Shown piece by piece: positions 37,101 through 43,100 of a stretch of DNA of 64,000 nucleotides. The stretch is taken from assembly GCA_963580285.1 (NCBI GenBank), contig OY757021.1, positions 92,677,221-92,741,220 on the forward strand. Reading direction: 5' to 3'. The stretch's first letter is position 1; every line of letters begins with the position of its first letter. The stretch comes from Lucinisca nassula. Taxonomy: Eukaryota; Mollusca; Bivalvia; Lucinida; Lucinidae. The position numbers and the translations under genes were made by a program. The notes below the pieces were generated by a model. That model was not told where the DNA came from. It saw nothing but the letters and a program-made list of their open reading frames with translations, and did not search any database.

Positions 37101-40100
37101 TTATGATGAAAGGGTAATTTTTGGATAGACCATCAGCAAAGGTTCAGGTGAGCCTGCAGAAATGCACAGTCTTGTCACAAGCTTTGCTGCTCAATGTCAT
37201 GTAATTATGTCTCCCCCGAAAAAATTTTTTTCGGAGAGACATATTGTTTTTCCCCTGGGCGTCTGTCTGTCCGTCTGTCTGTCTGTCCGCACTAACAAAT
37301 GTATAGTTAGGTGGCTATGACAATGGACAGAATCAATGTAATTGAATGGGATTTATTCCGTTAGACACATAAAAGATTCTTTTATGTGGCTAAAATTAGC
37401 CACTTAAGTATCAATCCTGCCAAAAATAGCCACATAAGTATACATCCGTGAGAACGTCCGTCTGTCCATCTGTCACACATTTGTGTCCGCTCTATAACTT
37501 GAAAACCGTATGAGCTATCGTCACGAAACTTAGTATAAATAGCATTAGACGACGTGCAGTGCGCAAGAACTATAACTCTCGCATTTATACTTTTTGAATT
37601 ATCTCCCTTGGAAGTTTGTTGGTATGTATATATGTATGGGCAAATCGTGTCCGGTCAATATTTTTCTTATTTTGAGATGGATTTTAAAATTACTTGGCAG
37701 AAATATTAACAACCATAAGACGATGTGTGGTGCGCATGAATCAGGTTGGTACCTCAAAGGTCAAGGTCATACTTAGAGGTCAAAGGTCAAAAAAGGGGCC
37801 TTTTTTTCGTATTTGGTCAATAACTTTCTTATTTTGAGATGGATTTTAAAATTACTTGGCAGAAATATTAACAACCAAAAGACGATGTGTGGTGCGCATG
37901 AATCAGGTCAGTACCTCAAAGGTCAAGGTCATACTTAGAGGTCAAAGGTCAAAAAAGGGGCCTTTTTTTCGTATTTGGTCAATAACTTTCTTATTTTGAG
38001 ATGGATTTTAAAATTACTTGGCAGAAATATTAACCACCATGAGACGATGTGTGGTGTGCTTTATGCAGGTCAGTACCTTGAAGGTCAAGGTCATACTTAG
38101 AGGTCAAAGGTCAAAAAAGGGGCCTTTTTTCGTGTTTTGTCAATAACTTTCTTATTATGAGATGGATTTTAAAATTACTTGGCAGAAATATTAACAACCA
38201 TGAGACGATGTGTGGTGTGCATCAGGCAGGTCAGTACCTCGAAGGTCAAGGTCATACTTAGAGGTCAAAGGTCAAAAAAGGGGCCTTTTTTCGTGTTTTG
38301 TCAATAACTTGCTTATTTTGAGATGGATTGTGAAATCACTTGGCAGAAATGTTAACCAATATAAGACGATGTGTTGCGTGCATGACCCAGGTTGGTACCT
38401 CAAAGGTCAAGGTCATACTTAGAGGTCAAAGGTAAAAAAGGGGCCTTTTTTCGGGTTTTGTCAATAACTTGCTTATTTTTAGATAGAATTTGAAGTTACT
38501 TGGCAAAAATGTTAACTATCATGAGAAGATGTGTTGCATGCATGATTCAGTTTGATACCTCAAGTGTCAAGGTCATACATAGAGGTCAAAAGTCAAAAAA
38601 GGGCCTTTTTTTCGTGTTTGGTCAATAACTTTCTTATTTTTAGATGGATTTTGAAATTACTTGGCAGAAATGTTAAACACCATGAGATCATGTGTTGCAC
38701 GCATGACCCAGTTTGGTACCTGAAAGGTCAAGGTCATACATAGAGGTTAAAGGTCAAAAAAGGGACCTTTTTTGTGTTCTGTCAATAACCTTCTTATTTT
38801 TAGATGGATTTTGAAATTACTTGGCAGAAATGTTAACCACCATAAGACGATGTGTTGCGTGCATGACCCAAGTTGGTACCTCAAATGTCAAGGTCGTACT
38901 AAGAGGTCAAAGGACAAAAAGGGGCCTTTTTATGCCTCCAACTTTGAAAAAGTTGGAGGGGCATATTGGTTCTGGTTCGTTCGTCCGTTCGTCTGTCCGT
39001 TACGCTTTTGATGCATAGCATAACTAAAGAACCGTGTATGCTAGGGTTTTGAAATTTCATATATGGATTCCTCATGGAAAATTAGCTGACGCGTATTTTT
39101 TTTCTCGTCCGGATTATGCCCCCTTTAAGAGTTATTGCCCTTTGAAATTTTTTTAATAAAATCTTGTCAGCAAGATATCTCAAAAACTATTGGAGCTAGA
39201 GCCTTGAAAGTGATTAACTTTTGACAAAATTTCGAAAAATACTTTGCGAGTTACGGCCCTTTGTCATTTTGGTAATTTGTGCCCATTGTAATGTATGCTA
39301 AAAGTGATGCATAGCATAACTTTAGAACCGTGTATGCTAGGGTTTTGAAATTTCATATATGAATTTCTCATGGAATATTAGCTGACGCTTATTTTTTTTC
39401 TCGTCCGGATTATGCCCCTTTCAAGAGTTATCGCCCTTTGAAATTTTTTTAATAAAATCTTGTCAGCAAGATATCTCAAATTGGAGCTAGAGCCTTGAAA
39501 GTTGATGAATATATTGGTGGTGATGAGTATATGAACTGATTAACTTTTGACAAAATTCCGAAAAATACTTTGTGAGTTATGGCCCTTTGTCATTTTGGTA
39601 ATTTGTGCCCATTGTAATGTATGCTAAAAGTGATGCATAGCATAACTTTAGAACAGTGTATGCTATGGTTTTGAAATTTCATATATGCATTCCTAATAGA
39701 AAATAAGCTGACGCATATTTTTTTTCTCATCCAGATTATGCCCCTTTCAAGAGTTATTGCCCTTTGAAATTTTTTTGAACATTTTTAAAGTTACTTTGCA
39801 GAAATGTTTATCTTCATTAGATGGTGTGTTGCACACAAGACCCTGCTCAATACCTCCAATGTCAAGGTTATACTTAGAGGTCAAAAACGGGGGAGACATC
39901 TGTGTTTTTGTAGAAAAACAAATTCTAGTGTTGACCTTGATTTAGCTTCAAACTAGAAGTCATTTATCTAGCCCTATCATTTGACAGCTTATTGGCTGTA
40001 TGCCATATTTACTGATGTATTCAGCTAGACAGGCCTGAATAAACAGAATGTGGCATCTTATCAGGGTCTACACTGTCTGCCATTCATTCCGCTATTCTTA

Positions 40101-43100
40101 GGTACAACATCAGGTAGTACATTGTACTTGTTCAAATTTTAGAACATGTATGGCAAGGAGTTGAGGTATCCAGATACTTAGGGTAAATACGGTATATTCA
40201 TTTGAAGAACATAAATGGGAGAATGCTAAGAATGGGAGAGTGCTAATATTGGGAGAATGCTAAGAATGGGAGAATGCTAAGGGCCATTTTCGCATGTGTC
40301 AGCATTAGATGGCAAATAGCCAAACAGCAAAAGCTCAGGTGAGTCTACTTAAATATACAGTGCTGTCATTTGCTCAAGTGAGTCTACACTAATGCCGTTT
40401 GCTTCACTCTTTACAGATTTGTTAAAATTTTAGGAGAAGTACAGCAAAGCTTCAAGGTGTCCGAATTTTTAGGATTTTTACAGTAAACTGATGCAAGCAA
40501 ATGTTCTTAACAGTGTTGACTGGGTGATTTAACTCAAAACTAACCAGCCTCGATAGCTCAATGGTTAGCACATTCGACTTATGATCCAGAGGTTGTGGGC
40601 TCGAATCCAGCCACCGGAGGCAAGATGTGTACTAGGGCAAGACATGTAATGCCACTGCCCACTCCACCCAGGTGTAAATGGGTAGAAATGGTGTAAAAGT
40701 CACTGCCTCTTTCGCGCGCACGTGATAACATCTGAAATTAGTGTTCAAGAGCGATTCAAATAAGCTTGAAGCTTTCATAGCAGTCGCACTAAAATAAATT
40801 AGTATAAACTAAAACTGACCAAAAATGTCTTCTAGAAAGAATATTTAATAAAACAGTCTCGGGAAATGAGTAACATAGAGAGCATGAAATATTTGGAAAT
40901 TTTTTGTGTTAGTACATGTGTAAACTTTACTTCCAGAATAAACCCAGTCACCGGGAGGTATGAAGAAGAAAAACCAGATCCGATGGCGGGAATGACAGAA
41001 GAGCAGAAAGAGTATGAGGCTGTTAAGTTACTTAATGTCATGGACAAACTACAGAGGTAAGATCTGGTTCAAAGCATCATTAGCTTAACGAGCTTGTTAG
41101 GGGTCAAACTGTTAACTGTTCTAGCAGATACAATATGTATAATTCTGGTATTGTTGCTGAAAAAAAATTGGAGTAGCTTTTCCATTTGCAAAAGCTACTC
41201 CCATTCGTTCATGAAAAATACTAGCATATTTGCCATATTAAATGATCAAAATTTTAATGATATATTAACTAATGACATTGTTAGTTCTGAGCAACTGGTC
41301 CCTGGGCTCAGTTGTTCAGAGCTGTAGCAATGTTAATTACTGTAAAAATCCTAAAAATTCAGACATTTTGAGGACTTCATATAATTCTCCGAACATTTTA
41401 ACAAATTTGTTCCATAAACCGGCAAGGATTCAAAAAGGTGCAGACAGAATGGCTTACAGTGTAGACCCTGATCAGACTGCTCCCGCAGGACCAGTCTGGT
41501 CTGGGTCTGCACCATTTGATTAGGCCTATCTGTCCTTACTTGGATCATTACTGTAGCATGTAAACCCTTTATATGCCCTACATTTGCAAACAGTGAAGAT
41601 CCAGATCCAGATCAGATGGTATTTGTAGATCAGAGGGAAAAGTCATCTGATCAAGATCTACACTGTCATTCAGTTTGCATATTTTAATGAATACCTTACA
41701 TAGTAATTTGATTGGTTGATAGTCATAAATGGTTGTGCCATAATTAAATTTTTCAGAAGGATAGGGGTTAAAACTTCAACCGTTCAGTACACTCGGGTTG
41801 AGTGGCTTTTTTTATAGCACTTTTTTCAGCGAAAACAGTACGACCACCTTGTGATCACCATATTTCGAATACCCTTTGAGACATATTGATGGTACTTGAT
41901 ACAGGTATACATGAGGTTAAGCAGGCGTGTCATGCACAAGAACCACAATTCTGAGTGCTTTGGTTTAAGAGTTATCTCTCCTGACAATATAATCTTGTGA
42001 TGGCTATAACTCCAATACCTTTGAGCTATATTGCTGGTACTTGCCACAATTGTACAAGCATATACAAGGATGAAAAGGCATTTCATGTGCAAGAACCACA
42101 ACTCAGTATACCTGTACCTTGAAATCTTAGATATTCATCATGTTGAGAAGCGATCCTTTGTTTCATTAGGCGAAGATAGTCTCAATAAACATTACATATA
42201 CATATTATACTATGGGCTTACCAGTGTGTTTTAATTCTGATGCACTTTCTATTTGTGAACAGCCTTCTGAAGGCCATATTGGCATTTGGTCGGGGGATTT
42301 GCCATCTCCTCTGATGGTTATTTTTGAATTTTTCAGAAAGTTTGATATTTTTCATATTTGTCTTTAACTGTTTATAGAGGTGGTGATATAACCTCTTCAT
42401 GGTGGTGGTTCTTATCACTGCCTTTAACTAGACCAGTAACTGACTATGTTTTCCATCAGCAGTATGAAAACGAATGAGTGAAAAAAAAACATTTTTGAAA
42501 ACTTAAAATATTCTTTACTTTGAAGTGTGTTGTTTGGCAGATATTTTATTTACATGCAATATATTCATTGGAGCAAAAATATGTCATGATTGACTTAAAA
42601 AGCAAATTGTCACACCTCTTGATAAGAAGGGCTAATGAGCTTAATTTTGGAATACCTTCTTCTTTTAAAAAAAAAACAATGAGCCAGCGCAGGACAAAAC
42701 CTACATAAAGACATGTGATCTTCAAATACCCAGATCAATCTGCTTGTATACTCACCAAGACGAGATGCCGTAAATGCAATCACAGAAGGCTCTGATCAGA
42801 TTGCGTGAATGCGCAGGCTGACCGGAGTCTTTGTTGGTTGCACAAGCCTGGCACATGTGTTGTGGGTACTTGTTAAAAATGCCTCATTGTGGGTACTTGT
42901 TAAAAATGCCTCATTGTGGGTACTTGTTAAAAATGCCTCAGTGTGAGTACTTGTTAAAAATGCCTCATTGTGGGTACTTGTTAAAAATGCCTCATTGTGG
43001 GTACTTGTTAAAAATGCCTCATCCTAACAAGATTTATGGAAAATTATCCCTCAACCATTATCGTGCTGAACATGACAACCCCTACCTTGCCAAACAATGT

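Larger units (their letters stand above)
37206..39928 (+). mobile_element. Helitron/Helentron-like element with ~162-bp tandem core (GTCTCCCCCG family)
   Basis: It lies in the RIC8A intron after exon 36919-37066, starting 140 nt past the donor. The head hairpin is GTCTCCCCCGAAAAA/TTTTTTTCGGAGAGAC, followed by GTCTGTCTGTCCGTCTGTC. The core has about eight units of 161-162 bp between about 37590 and 38930. At the 3' end CGGGGGAGACA is the inverse of the start, then comes hairpin GTTTTTGTAGAAAAAC and AAATTCTAG (end 39928) before T. A second, different element head (TATGCCTCCAAC) begins inside it at 38931. Confidence 0.75.

Noticed and set aside
40549..40620. Possible tRNA gene (TAGCTCAATGGTTAGCAC and GGGCTCGAATCC)
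   Set aside because: It is followed by a SINE body that recurs at 61815; treated as SINE-E.
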